A DNA stretch of 64,000 nucleotides, from contig QKAS01000022.1 in assembly GCA_003246295.1 (NCBI GenBank), positions 1 through 64,000 on the forward strand, given 5' to 3'. Source of the stretch: Clostridia bacterium. GTDB taxonomy: Bacteria; Bacillota; Clostridia; Lachnospirales; Lachnospiraceae. This document shows, piece after piece, positions 54,589 to 63,506 of the stretch. How positions within the stretch are numbered: the stretch's first letter is position 1; the number at the start of each line of letters is the position of its first letter. Position numbers and translations under genes: made by a program. Under the pieces are notes generated by a model that saw only the letters and a list, made by a program, of their open reading frames with translations, ran no database searches and had not been told where the DNA came from.

Positions 54589-54793
54589 GTTCATCCTCCC
54601 TATATTTAAAGATTTCTTCAACGGTCGTTCCAAATACCTTGGCAATTTTTAATGCCAGTGTTACAGAGGGTGAATAATCTCCCCGTTCAATCTGGCTGAT
54701 TGTCTGTCTGGAAACACCCACAAGTTTCCCCATCTCATGCTGATTTATATTCTTAATTGCACGAAATTCCTTTAAATTGTTTTCAAGTGGCAA
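54581..54793 (-). CDS. Small XRE-family regulator
   Basis: A 70-aa Cro/CI-type repressor consisting only of the HTH domain (LKEFRAIKNINQHEMGKLVG, VSRQTISQIERGDYSPS, then AKVFGTTVEEIF). A TTG at 54793 follows AGGAGG closely and gives the typical length; a TTG six codons earlier would place the site inside the gene. It is overlapped by the DUF3169 gene, which it probably controls through the twin dyads upstream. Confidence 0.85.
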   Translation of the reverse strand: MPLENNLKEFRAIKNINQHEMGKLVGVSRQTISQIERGDYSPSVTLALKIAKVFGTTVEEIFKYREDEHE

Positions 54794-54818
54794 TCTTCTT
54801 CCTCCTCTCAAAATAAAA

Positions 54819-54836
54819 TGACAACTATACTTGTCA
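54819..54836. promoter_or_regulatory. XRE operator A
   Basis: TGACAA-CTATAC-TTGTCA, an 18-bp dyad 26 bases upstream of the XRE start codon, downstream of the predicted -10. Confidence 0.7.
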
Positions 54837-54853
54837 TGCTGTTAGGATAGCAC

Positions 54854-54871
54854 TGACAAGTATAGTTGTCA
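54854..54871. promoter_or_regulatory. XRE operator B overlapping the -35
   Basis: TGACAA-GTATAG-TTGTCA, the inverted twin of operator A, 35 bp centre to centre. On the minus strand TTGACA at its upstream end is a consensus -35, with TATCCT 17 bp further on, so binding here would block RNA polymerase. Confidence 0.7.
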
Positions 54872-54893
54872 ATATTAAATTTCTTATTATTTA

Positions 54894-56276
54894 TTACTGT
54901 ACAATTACAAATGCAAAAATACCACTTGTATTTTTTGTTTCAAATGTGAAAACGCCTGCTGTTTCATCCAAATCTGTTAAAACTTCTGTCTCTCCATTTT
55001 GGTTATATCCTATTACAAGGATTTGTTTTCCGGCCTTCGCAGCTGCCAGCAACTCTTCTGATAACTGTGCACTATAGCGAACGGGTTCTTCTGTCCTATC
55101 AATATCCCTGATCAGCGTATAATCCTTCTTCGCTCTTTCCTGTGCTGTCACCTGTATCACTTTTGATAGAACTCCATTTTGCATAGCCGCTTTGCTTTCT
55201 AATAACTTTTTTAATTCCTCTCCATAAGTGGCTTTTGAAAAGGTAACCACAATCTGGTTTTCTGCTGCTGTTTTTGCAAATAAACGTTCTGCTTCCTGCG
55301 TCTCATTTTTGACAATGAGATTAAAATAGTCTATTGATTTATTCTTTGTAGGAACGCCTGATGTTAAAACAGCTCCATCATCACTTTGAATTGTCGTCAG
55401 ATAATTTTTAGGGTTGCTATCAGATACTTCCCAGTCTCTCTTTGCTTTTTCTATCCTTGCTGCCTCTTTTTGTGCCTCAGACTCCTGTCCTGAAGCTGAA
55501 CCTGAAGATGAATAGCCCATATTGTTTAATTCATCCTGTGTTGCAATTCTGAATTCGATACCATCCAGGAGATTTCCTTTTAGCGAATCTTCCGAAAGAC
55601 TTGCAAACGCAAATCTTGTAAGAGTCTGTCCTTCTGGAACGACGTATAATCCTTCATATCGTGTCCATCTTCCCATTTGCGTAAAAAGACGTTTTTTTTG
55701 TGTGTCCTTCCCATTATATGCATCAGGTATAGTGCTTACTTCTGTCTTGTCGGTCAACTCATATATTGTTCTTTTTGTCCATTCCTGGTCAAACGCTGTT
55801 GTTGAATCAATCATAGTGCCATCAGTAAGTTCACCTGGTGTTCCGATTCTAACTGCCATAGTATTATTAATATGTTCACCCTCATAGTTAACGCCACCTT
55901 GATATAGTGACCAATAAATTACCGTCCCTGGTGTTGTAGTCAAATCCTGATAAACTGCAGCTTTTACATCTGCATTTAATTCAATAAAACGATTCCCTTC
56001 AGGTGCAAATCCGACTCCCCATCCAGAAATATTCCACCCACCTAGTTCGAACTGGTTTTTTGGATTTGTTGTCTTCCATCCAAAAGCTAGTTCTTCGTCT
56101 GTAGGAATATAGTACACCCAATGCGACACGCCTGACGATCCTGGATACTCAAACCCTCCATTGATAAGCGATGCATTACCAGATGCATACACTTCTCCAT
56201 GTGTAGCCAAAACCAGGAGAACTGTCATCAAAATTATTGCACTATATTTTATCCCTGATCTCTTTATCAACTGCAT
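54894..56276 (-). CDS. Secreted protein of unknown function, LytTR-controlled candidate
   Basis: A 460-aa exported protein. The signal peptide (MQLIKRSGIKYSAIILMTVL...) probably ends at VYASG. Residues about 32-260 look like a beta-sandwich carbohydrate-binding-like module (ASLINGGFEYPG, ending DGIEFRIATQDEL); a low-complexity Ser/Glu/Ala linker and a C-terminal region (about 290-460) of unknown type follow. No lipobox, sortase motif or C-terminal helix is seen, so it is likely released. Start at 56276 with GGAGG nine bases upstream. Two 21-bp-spaced repeats precede it, matching those before the kinase gene. Confidence 0.75.
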   Translation of the reverse strand: MQLIKRSGIKYSAIILMTVLLVLATHGEVYASGNASLINGGFEYPGSSGVSHWVYYIPTDEELAFGWKTTNPKNQFELGGWNISGWGVGFAPEGNRFIELNADVKAAVYQDLTTTPGTVIYWSLYQGGVNYEGEHINNTMAVRIGTPGELTDGTMIDSTTAFDQEWTKRTIYELTDKTEVSTIPDAYNGKDTQKKRLFTQMGRWTRYEGLYVVPEGQTLTRFAFASLSEDSLKGNLLDGIEFRIATQDELNNMGYSSSGSASGQESEAQKEAARIEKAKRDWEVSDSNPKNYLTTIQSDDGAVLTSGVPTKNKSIDYFNLIVKNETQEAERLFAKTAAENQIVVTFSKATYGEELKKLLESKAAMQNGVLSKVIQVTAQERAKKDYTLIRDIDRTEEPVRYSAQLSEELLAAAKAGKQILVIGYNQNGETEVLTDLDETAGVFTFETKNTSGIFAFVIVQ

Positions 56277-56361
56277 TCCTAAAAACCTCCATATATTTAT
56301 TACTTCATAGAAACTGTAAATTTTTCTACTTATTCTATCAAAAAAAAGGAGGTGAAAATAC

Positions 56362-56397
56362 TTTTGGGGTGATTGCACTTATTTTTGGGGTGATTGC
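56362..56397 (-). repeat. Direct repeat pair upstream of the secreted-protein gene
   Basis: TTTTGGGGTGATTGC occurs identically at 56362-56376 and 56383-56397, offset by 21 bp (two helical turns). A possible -10 (TAGAAT on the minus strand, 56332-56337) lies downstream. LytTR-family regulators bind direct repeats with this spacing. Confidence 0.75.
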
Positions 56398-56402
56398 CTA
56401 TT

Positions 56403-57707
56403 TCACTTTTCATTGAGTACAATTTGGGTAATGAATGTTTCGTCTTTCACTGAAAACCCTGCGGTGCCATCATAACGTTCTGCCGTATATAGAATACTTT
56501 TTATCCCTGTTCCGCCACCTGATTTTTGTGTCACCGGTAATTCATCCTCAAATACAATATCATTTGGACATGTGTTTTCAATCTGTATTCTTAAGCGCTG
56601 ATCAACAAATTTAGAAAAGACGGTAATTTCTTTCTCTTTATCAACTGTAACACGCTGGCAGCCTTCAATTGCATTCTCTAAAGCATTTCCCAAAATACAA
56701 GTGAGATCAACGGTATCTATACCAATGACTTCCGGTATGCTGACATGAAATATCGTTTTAATTCCCTGCGCTTCTGCACGCTTTGCATATACGTGAAACA
56801 GGCTGTTTGCTATCACATTTGCACAGAAAGGTTTTCTGGTTTGGCGATTCAATGCTTCCTCAAAATTCTTCATATAAGCGTTTAGTTGTTCAATATCACC
56901 TTGCTGTAATAGTTCCATAATCAGAGCATTATGGTGTCGCATATCATGTCGTTGTTGATAAAATAAAGCTGTCGTTGCTTTCTGACGGGCAAGTTCCGAT
57001 TCCCATAATTTCTCTTGTTGCATCATTAATAGTTGTCTTTTTTCCAAACTATATTTTTCAACAATGGCACTGGCTTGTATATATATAAGATAATATACAG
57101 CTAAAAACAAAAGATAAACTGTAACTATGATCATTCGTGGCCAGGTATTCTTCTCCCAACGCCAATAAGGAGAGGGATAATATAGCACAATGATTTGCAT
57201 GATCAAGAACAGGAGGGGTACAATGACTGCCTTACGCCATTCACGGTCCAATGCATCTACCAGTCTGCGAAATCTTGGCCGTACGAATTTGTATAATAAA
57301 GGAAGTTCCAAAATATATATGAATGATCTAAAAATAATGATCATGAAAACTGCTGTATTCCCTTTTGTATTGATCGCTAAAAGATCTCCTAAATAGCCAG
57401 TTGAGATATATACATTTACAAAGGTCAGAAAACTAAATAGGGATACAAAAAAGTTATCTTTCGAGCATAGAATAAACCATGTAAGCTCAATCACTAAAAT
57501 GACAAGGATTGCAAAACGGTCTACTGAATAGAGTCCGTTTGTAAATAGCTGATAGCATAATAATATAATCCCGCAAATCATCATTGCAATTCCAATTAAG
57601 ACTCTTTTTCTAACAGGCTCACGAAATCGCATCGTTGTGGATGACATTAATGTGAAACCTATCACTGATTGTAAAAATGATAAAAATATCAATATATCGT
57701 ATAACAC
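56403..57707 (-). CDS. GHKL-type sensor histidine kinase (AgrC/VirS-like)
   Basis: A kinase of about 434 aa with six or seven N-terminal helices, a coiled linker, the phospho-accepting region YQQRHDMRHHNALI, and an HATPase domain with GNALENAIEG and SGGGTGIKS. The helical sensor resembles AgrC-like peptide receptors. The start is ambiguous: GTG at 57707 is seven bases from GGAGG, whereas ATG codons at 57713 and 57722 are too close to or upstream of it. No peptide-precursor or AgrB gene is nearby. Confidence 0.85.
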   Translation of the reverse strand: MLYDILIFLSFLQSVIGFTLMSSTTMRFREPVRKRVLIGIAMMICGIILLCYQLFTNGLYSVDRFAILVILVIELTWFILCSKDNFFVSLFSFLTFVNVYISTGYLGDLLAINTKGNTAVFMIIIFRSFIYILELPLLYKFVRPRFRRLVDALDREWRKAVIVPLLFLIMQIIVLYYPSPYWRWEKNTWPRMIIVTVYLLFLAVYYLIYIQASAIVEKYSLEKRQLLMMQQEKLWESELARQKATTALFYQQRHDMRHHNALIMELLQQGDIEQLNAYMKNFEEALNRQTRKPFCANVIANSLFHVYAKRAEAQGIKTIFHVSIPEVIGIDTVDLTCILGNALENAIEGCQRVTVDKEKEITVFSKFVDQRLRIQIENTCPNDIVFEDELPVTQKSGGGTGIKSILYTAERYDGTAGFSVKDETFITQIVLNEK

Positions 57708-57761
57708 CTTCATTCCTCCCATCTTGCAATAACCCTATCATAAAATGATTGTCTTTGATTT

Positions 57762-57797
57762 TCTTGGGGTAATTGCCCTTATTTTGGGGGCAATTGG
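57762..57797 (-). repeat. Direct repeat pair upstream of the kinase gene
   Basis: TCTTGGGGTAATTGC (57762-57776) and TTTTGGGGGCAATTG (57782-57796) share a GGGGnAATTG core offset by 21 bp. They overlap the end of the response-regulator gene and precede a possible -10 (TATGAT on the minus strand, 57737-57742), suggesting a separate autoregulated promoter for the kinase. Confidence 0.65.
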
Positions 57798-58534
57798 GAG
57801 TATGATTCATCATCGAACATCTGGAAACGCAAAAATGCTTCTTTCAAATTCTGGTAGGATCGATAAGGGTATCCCAGAGACTCTCCCGTATCAAAAAGGA
57901 TATTCTTCTTAGATATCTGGCGAACATATTTTAGGTTCAGACTAATAGAGGCACCACATCTGATAAAAAACTCATTCTGCGAGAATAACTCAAACATTTC
58001 TGTGGCTGTCATACGAACTTCAAATTTTCTTCCTTGAATCGTATGAATCATCTGGTAATTGTTACGGCCCGTTTCAGTAAATACTACATCTCTTATTGCA
58101 AAGCGAATCATTCCTTCAGATGTCTTCATTGTTACAATTTCCTGCTTTTCTTTATAGATTCGCTTTAAAACTTTATCCAAAACAGAATAAATCATTTCTT
58201 CAGTAAAGGGTTTAAGCAGATATTGAACTGCTTCTACTTCAAATGCTTCAATTGCATGATCTCTTGACGAGGTAATAAATATAATTTCTTCACAATCTCC
58301 CCTCTGACGTAACTCACGTGCAACATCAATACCCAGTATGCCATCCATGTAAATATCAAGAAACACAAGATCAAAGTTTCCCTTTGTTTCTACATAAGAG
58401 AGCAATTCCAATGGAGCAACGAAATCGAAGATTGTTGCCTGATACTCTGAATGCTTTTGTATGTATTCTTTCAAAACATTTTTTATACGCTCAAGTTCAA
58501 TGAGTTCATCGTCACAGATTGCAATCCGTATCAT
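57779..58534 (-). CDS. LytTR-family response regulator
   Basis: A 251-aa regulator: receiver domain (CDDE; Asp60 in VFLDIYMDG) and C-terminal LytTR domain (about 140-240, with VKMKTSEG-like strands, FTETGRNNYQMIHTI and FIRCGASISLNLKYV). Start at ATG 58534, eight bases after GGAG, overlapping the WYL stop by one base. It forms a pair with the downstream kinase and probably binds the repeats at 56362-56397 and 57762-57797. Confidence 0.9.
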   Translation of the reverse strand: MIRIAICDDELIELERIKNVLKEYIQKHSEYQATIFDFVAPLELLSYVETKGNFDLVFLDIYMDGILGIDVARELRQRGDCEEIIFITSSRDHAIEAFEVEAVQYLLKPFTEEMIYSVLDKVLKRIYKEKQEIVTMKTSEGMIRFAIRDVVFTETGRNNYQMIHTIQGRKFEVRMTATEMFELFSQNEFFIRCGASISLNLKYVRQISKKNILFDTGESLGYPYRSYQNLKEAFLRFQMFDDESYSQLPPK

Positions 58535-59478
58535 CACACGTTCTCCTTCTTCTCATATAGTTTTGTGATATCAAGTATTCTGCGCTTCATTTCTTCCCGA
58601 ATATGCAATGGTTCTAAACATTCACATTTATCTCCAAAACTCATGAGTATATTATAATGATATTCGTTTTCTATGAATGGAAAAATTACAATATAATGTT
58701 CCTCTCCATCTGGCGAAAAAAATTCATAACTACAATACTCAAGTACTCTGTCCATGACTGATTTATGAATGCGAATTTTAATTTTGATTTGTACACTTTC
58801 TAAAACCTCTTCAAACCCTAACTGTGGTTTTGGGTAATCCTGTGGCACAAAACTTTCCTGTTGTATTTGTAAACTTAATATTCGGGATAATTTAAATAAA
58901 CGAAAATCATTTCTCATATGACAATAACCATACAGGTACCAGTGACTGCTTTTCAATACAAGCTGATAGGATTCAACAACCCTATCTGTCGTATTTCCAT
59001 GATGGCCAATATATTGAAACGTGATTCGTCTGCTTTGCTGTATTGCTGTTTTGATGATTTCTAAATTTCGTTGCATATTCTGATTGCCCACCCACGGGCT
59101 AAAGTCAATCAGTATCTGGTTTGTTTTCATTTCAATATCTTTTGCCTTGTCAGCCGGAATAAAACTTCTGACTTTAGCAAGTGCATTGACCAGTTCATCC
59201 CCTCGAATCATCTCAGAAAGGCTGGAAAGCCCCATCAGGATTGCTGATAGATCTGCCGTCGAAAAAACTTTTTTGTCCATCTTATAGTTCTGCATAATTT
59301 CAAAACCGCCACCTACTCCAGATATTGATGAAATTGGAATGCCAGCCATATTGATTGCATCGATATCTCGATAGATCGTGCGAGGCGATACCTCAAACAT
59401 ATCTGCTAACTCCTGCGCACCTATACGCTTTTTATCAAGAAGGATCATAATAATGCTTACAAGCCTGTCAACTTTCAA
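58534..59478 (-). CDS. WYL-domain HTH regulator (YafY-like)
   Basis: A 314-aa regulator with an N-terminal winged HTH (RLVSIIMILLDKKRIGAQEL, VSPRTIYRDIDAI) and a WYL domain (about 140-215; ESYQLVLKSSHWYLYGYC) that senses a ligand. TTG start behind GGTGAT. It is the first gene of the WYL-LytTR-kinase-secreted protein run, and is divergent from the isochorismatase-like gene, which it may also regulate. Confidence 0.88.
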   Translation of the reverse strand: MKVDRLVSIIMILLDKKRIGAQELADMFEVSPRTIYRDIDAINMAGIPISSISGVGGGFEIMQNYKMDKKVFSTADLSAILMGLSSLSEMIRGDELVNALAKVRSFIPADKAKDIEMKTNQILIDFSPWVGNQNMQRNLEIIKTAIQQSRRITFQYIGHHGNTTDRVVESYQLVLKSSHWYLYGYCHMRNDFRLFKLSRILSLQIQQESFVPQDYPKPQLGFEEVLESVQIKIKIRIHKSVMDRVLEYCSYEFFSPDGEEHYIVIFPFIENEYHYNILMSFGDKCECLEPLHIREEMKRRILDITKLYEKKENV

Positions 59479-59609
59479 TTGAATATCACCCCCATGCTTT
59501 TATTTATTTTAGATTGTTGCCATACTGTTGTCAACAATTAGGGAATATAATAAAAGAACAAACTACATAACTACTGTATAACAACATCTACATAGCAGGA
59601 GGATTTATT

Positions 59610-60134
59610 ATGAAAAAGAAAGCTCTCGTCATCATTGATATTCAAAATGACATCACAAAGAACTATAAGGACGTGATTAGCACCATCAACAAAGCAATTG
59701 ATTGGGCCGTCGTTCAAGACATTCATGTGATTTATATAAGACATGAGAATTTATCAGCCGGTACAAGAACTTTTAAACCTGACACAAACGGCGCAAATCT
59801 GGTATCCGACCTAAAAATTGTATCAGAAAATATATTTACAAAATACAAGGGCAACGCACTAAGCTGTGAAGCATTTTCAGATTATATCAGTAAACATGAA
59901 ATCAGCGAATTTTATATTGCAGGTGCAGATGCTACTGCCTGTGTAAAGTCAACTTGTTACAATTTACGAAAAGAAAATTATAATGTACATGTCCTTGCAG
60001 ATTGTATCACCAGCTATGATAAAAGAAAAATTGACGAAATGTTGCATTATTATCAAAGTAAGGGCTGTGACACAATCTGTTTGGATCAATTGCTTATAAA
60101 AACTTTTTCAGAAATGCAAGCTTTTCTTCTGTAA
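59610..60134 (+). CDS. Isochorismatase-like cysteine hydrolase
   Basis: A 174-aa hydrolase with the family triad: Asp in VIIDIQNDI, a Lys later in the chain, and Cys in AGADATACVKST. The family includes nicotinamidases and isochorismatases; the specific substrate is not evident. AGGAGG lies before the ATG. Its last 41 bases overlap the end of the convergent aldehyde dehydrogenase gene. Confidence 0.85.
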   Translation: MKKKALVIIDIQNDITKNYKDVISTINKAIDWAVVQDIHVIYIRHENLSAGTRTFKPDTNGANLVSDLKIVSENIFTKYKGNALSCEAFSDYISKHEISEFYIAGADATACVKSTCYNLRKENYNVHVLADCITSYDKRKIDEMLHYYQSKGCDTICLDQLLIKTFSEMQAFLL

Positions 60135-61455
60135 AAGGTGCATATCGAAGGGGAACATCAAATGCAGTATAGCTTTTAACCACTGATTTTGTATGAGAAA
60201 AAGTATCAAAACTATACTTGCCATGATATCCTCCCATTCCACTGTTTCCAACGCCACCAAATGGCATGTGGTGATTGGAAACATGCATAATGACATCATT
60301 GATGCAACCACCACCAAAGGATACCTCTGCATTTATTTTATCTGCATACGCTTTTTGTTCAGTAAAAATATAACATGCCAATGGTTTGTTTCTTTCTTTT
60401 ACCATTTTGATTGCCTGATCTATATCCGTATAACCAATCACTGGAAGAATCGGTCCAAAAATCTCTTCTTCCATGATTTCCTGTTCAAAGTTGACATTTG
60501 GAAGGATTGCTGGTGCTATTTTCTTTGTAGTATCATTTACAGCACCTCCCCACACATCCCCTGCTCTTTCTATCAGTCCCTTTAATCTGTCAAAATGATG
60601 GCGATTAATTATATTGGGGTACCCCTCCATATCCTGTGCATTGTCATAATTACTTTTTATTTCTTCTTTTAAATGATTTATAAATTCTGCTCTCACAGTT
60701 TCATCAACAAGGACATAATCAATAGAAATACAAGTCTGTCCTGCATTTAATAACTTACCCCATACAATGCGCTTTGCAGCTATACGCAGATTGGCACTTG
60801 CGTCAACAAAGCATGGACTTTTACCGCCAAGTTCCAATGAAACAGGTGTTAAATGCTCAGCTGCTGCACGCATGATTGTTTTTCCAACATTCGGACTCCC
60901 TGTGAAAAATATATAATCATATTTTCTGGTGATAATATCGTCATAGTCAACCTTTGGATCTGCACAATATAAATATTCTGACGGAAAATTTTCATTGATT
61001 AACTGTTGAATCAGATTTGCAGTATGAATGCTACTTTTGGAACACTTAATGATGGCTGTATTGCCTGCAGCAATTGCACCGACCAAAGGCGCCATAGATA
61101 AATTAAATGGATAATTCCATGGCGCGAGAATCAAGGTGACCCCATATGGCTCCTTATAAATATAATTTGCAGATGGAAATGTAGCAATTGTTCCTGCTAC
61201 ACGCTTTGGTTTTGCCCAGCGCTCCAGATTCTTTCTTGCATTGTTTATTTCTCCATATATAATGCTTACCTCGGTCATATATCCTTCCGTACGGGATTTT
61301 CCAAGATCTTTATGAAGTGCAAGCAATATTTCATTCTCATGTTTCTTAATCACCATATACAATCGATTCAGCATTTCCTTCCTGAATTCGATTTTTTTAG
61401 TTTGATTTGTTGAAAAATAACTTCTCTGTAATTCTACAATATCTTTTATTTCCAT
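60094..61455 (-). CDS. Aldehyde dehydrogenase (ALDH3-like)
   Basis: A 453-aa NAD(P)-dependent dehydrogenase oxidising aldehydes to acids. Motifs: APWNYPFNLSMAPLVGAIAAGN, FFTGSPNVGKTIM, the catalytic Glu in LELGGKSPCFVD and the catalytic Cys in NAGQTCISIDYVLV. Short length and the C-terminal membrane-like tail pattern (APFTEEKLAFLKKFL) fit ALDH3. AGGAGG precedes the ATG. It follows an ArsR gene by 12 bases, its likely regulator. Confidence 0.9.
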   Translation of the reverse strand: MEIKDIVELQRSYFSTNQTKKIEFRKEMLNRLYMVIKKHENEILLALHKDLGKSRTEGYMTEVSIIYGEINNARKNLERWAKPKRVAGTIATFPSANYIYKEPYGVTLILAPWNYPFNLSMAPLVGAIAAGNTAIIKCSKSSIHTANLIQQLINENFPSEYLYCADPKVDYDDIITRKYDYIFFTGSPNVGKTIMRAAAEHLTPVSLELGGKSPCFVDASANLRIAAKRIVWGKLLNAGQTCISIDYVLVDETVRAEFINHLKEEIKSNYDNAQDMEGYPNIINRHHFDRLKGLIERAGDVWGGAVNDTTKKIAPAILPNVNFEQEIMEEEIFGPILPVIGYTDIDQAIKMVKERNKPLACYIFTEQKAYADKINAEVSFGGGCINDVIMHVSNHHMPFGGVGNSGMGGYHGKYSFDTFSHTKSVVKSYTAFDVPLRYAPFTEEKLAFLKKFL

Positions 61456-61467
61456 ATTCCATTCCTC

Positions 61468-61800
61468 CTATGCCAAAATACATGAATTTTCAATTTCCGC
61501 TATCAATTCCTTAAAACGTTTCACAGAATCTAGTAATGTAAGATAATAATAACTTTCTACACCGTTCTTTTTTACGCCAACAATACCTGTCTGTTTTAAT
61601 ACTTTTAAGTGATGAGATACTGCAGGTCTTGAAAGTTTTACTTTTTCTGTAATGGCATTTACCATAATACCTTCTTCTTTTGCTGCTGCAATGATCAAGA
61701 TAATTTCCTGTCGTTTCTCATCATTTAAAGCTGCAAATAATGGAAGACACTGACGAAACAGATCCATAATCTCTTCATTTGAAGTATGTGCTGTGTTCAT
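61468..61800 (-). CDS. ArsR-family regulator
   Basis: A 110-aa winged-HTH repressor with NDEKRQEIILII, VKLSRPAVSHHLKVLKQTGIV and a short C-terminus. No metal-site cysteine pattern (only one Cys in the tail), so it is probably not an arsenic or zinc sensor. GAGGAG precedes the ATG. It probably controls itself and the aldehyde dehydrogenase through the dyad at 61845-61860. Confidence 0.88.
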   Translation of the reverse strand: MNTAHTSNEEIMDLFRQCLPLFAALNDEKRQEIILIIAAAKEEGIMVNAITEKVKLSRPAVSHHLKVLKQTGIVGVKKNGVESYYYLTLLDSVKRFKELIAEIENSCILA

Positions 61801-61844
61801 TTGTAATTGCTCCTCGTTAATTGATAATGTTGTTATGTTTATTG

Positions 61845-61860
61845 GTTTAATCCTTTAAAC
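61845..61860. promoter_or_regulatory. Candidate ArsR operator
   Basis: GTTTAA-TCCT-TTAAAC, perfect 6-bp arms, 45 bases upstream of the ArsR start codon. Confidence 0.5.
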
Positions 61861-61954
61861 ATATGGTATCATATTGAATCTGGTTAATCAATACTAATTT
61901 TTGAATCTATTTATTCTATTCATCCATTACATATTTCTCTACTAAAATTTAAAA

Positions 61955-61991
61955 AAGAGCAAAAATTATCATAACGATAACCCCTGCTCTT
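61955..61991 (-). terminator. Intrinsic terminator after the zinc-ribbon protein gene
   Basis: Outer arms AAGAGCA/TGCTCTT and inner arms TTATC/GATAA; on the minus strand TTTTTT follows the outer arm. Confidence 0.75.
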
Positions 61992-62010
61992 ATTATTCTT
62001 AATTCCTTAC

Positions 62011-63480
62011 TTAATCTCTTGCTTCGTTTATTTTGCCAATCGTTCCATCCAAACTGATTCCTACTGAACTATCTGATTCTTTTGATTGTAGCCACAAAGT
62101 CTCAGCTTGCCTCAACGCATTTTCTTTGTCTATCTTAATAGATTCAGCGCGTTGTTGTTGATGAAACCAGCTGAACCGCTCACCACTATCAATGATAAAC
62201 ATTTCACCTGATGCTATAAAATATCCATCTAAATATTTCTCAATTTTATCTCGTTCAGATTCATTTGTAGTATCAGTCAGCTCTGTATCAGATGTAATTC
62301 CTAATTGACTATTAATTGATTCAGTAATATCATCGAATCCTTCTAATGCCCCCCCTTCATAAATTGTTTCGTGCTCTTCTGGTGTGTTTTTATTAAACTT
62401 AATATAGGTTCCATTTCCTGAATTTGCAACCATTAACATTTCGTTATCTGCAGCGATAAAATCATCTTTCCCCTGAAACCCATATATTATACTTTGTGTT
62501 CCGGTCTCTAAACTATATTTTTTTACACATGTAGCTACATTATATAAATCAGCACTATAATAAATCTCATTCTCTGCATAAATAACATTTTTAATTCCGT
62601 CTGTTACAATTTTATTACTATCAAGTAGTACTTGGGATACCCCAGATTCCACTTCAATTTGATACAGACTAGTATTTGATACCCTACTTTGTTTTTCCTG
62701 GGATCCTAAATAATACAAAAATCCGTCTTTAATTGAAAACGCAGGTCGTTCATCACCCTCACAGGTAGGAACTGCTTTTAATCTGGTCATTAGAGGTAAT
62801 TTGTCATTCTCCGGATCATATATCCCATAAGCACTTGATTTCTCAAATAAAAAGTATATTGTATCCCCTTCTACCACAAGGTTGGATTCAGGCAGAAGAA
62901 ATAAAAACTCTGCCTCTCCTCCATTCTTAGAAACACGAAAATATGCTGTAGGATACCCCTCTCCCATTTCGATTGGTCTAATTCCAAAATAGATCTCATC
63001 ATCAAGAATGGCAAATGTTGAAAATGAAATTAATAATGTGTCACTTCCAATTTTGACTGTTTCATTACAAGTCATTACAGTTTCAAGTTCCCCACCTGTC
63101 TCTGGTACTCTTACAAGATCAGTTATATATTTAAAATAAAGATATCCATCTGACTGTTGAACATTCATCCTTTGCTGTGATATCTGAACCAGCTTGTGTT
63201 CTTCTGTATGATCCGTAGTGTTGTCATCTTCTATTGCATCATTCTTCATTTCCTGTGCTATATTTTTGTTTTTAATTTCTAGTGGTTCTCTCTTATTCCC
63301 AAAATATCGTATGCTTAGGATACCGATCAATAGTATTAAAACGAACATCCGCACGCGGACATATTGATTCACTTTATTTTTATTTATACTTTTTTCTTTT
63401 TCTGATTGCATTTTATATCCACATGCCGCACAGAAACAGGCTTGTTTAGGCAACTGTAATCCACATTTTGGGCAAATCAT
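62011..63480 (-). CDS. Zinc-ribbon membrane protein with DUF5050-like domain
   Basis: A 489-aa protein. Residues 1-22 form a zinc ribbon (Cys3, Cys6, Cys17, Cys20), a helix spans about 44-60, and the outside part (about 90-400) has repeated YLGS-/YYLG-like strands of DUF5050-type beta-propellers. The C-terminal region ends in an acidic tail. Function unknown; such proteins in Firmicutes are often surface proteins with a cytoplasmic zinc ribbon. GGAGG precedes the ATG. Confidence 0.75.
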   Translation of the reverse strand: MICPKCGLQLPKQACFCAACGYKMQSEKEKSINKNKVNQYVRVRMFVLILLIGILSIRYFGNKREPLEIKNKNIAQEMKNDAIEDDNTTDHTEEHKLVQISQQRMNVQQSDGYLYFKYITDLVRVPETGGELETVMTCNETVKIGSDTLLISFSTFAILDDEIYFGIRPIEMGEGYPTAYFRVSKNGGEAEFLFLLPESNLVVEGDTIYFLFEKSSAYGIYDPENDKLPLMTRLKAVPTCEGDERPAFSIKDGFLYYLGSQEKQSRVSNTSLYQIEVESGVSQVLLDSNKIVTDGIKNVIYAENEIYYSADLYNVATCVKKYSLETGTQSIIYGFQGKDDFIAADNEMLMVANSGNGTYIKFNKNTPEEHETIYEGGALEGFDDITESINSQLGITSDTELTDTTNESERDKIEKYLDGYFIASGEMFIIDSGERFSWFHQQQRAESIKIDKENALRQAETLWLQSKESDSSVGISLDGTIGKINEARD

Positions 63481-63506
63481 ATCGTATCCTCCGTCTTAGG
63501 GCATCT

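Noticed and set aside
54894-58534. Complete Agr quorum-sensing locus
   Set aside because: Kinase and LytTR regulator fit, but no AgrB-like protease or AgrD-like peptide gene is visible on either strand nearby.
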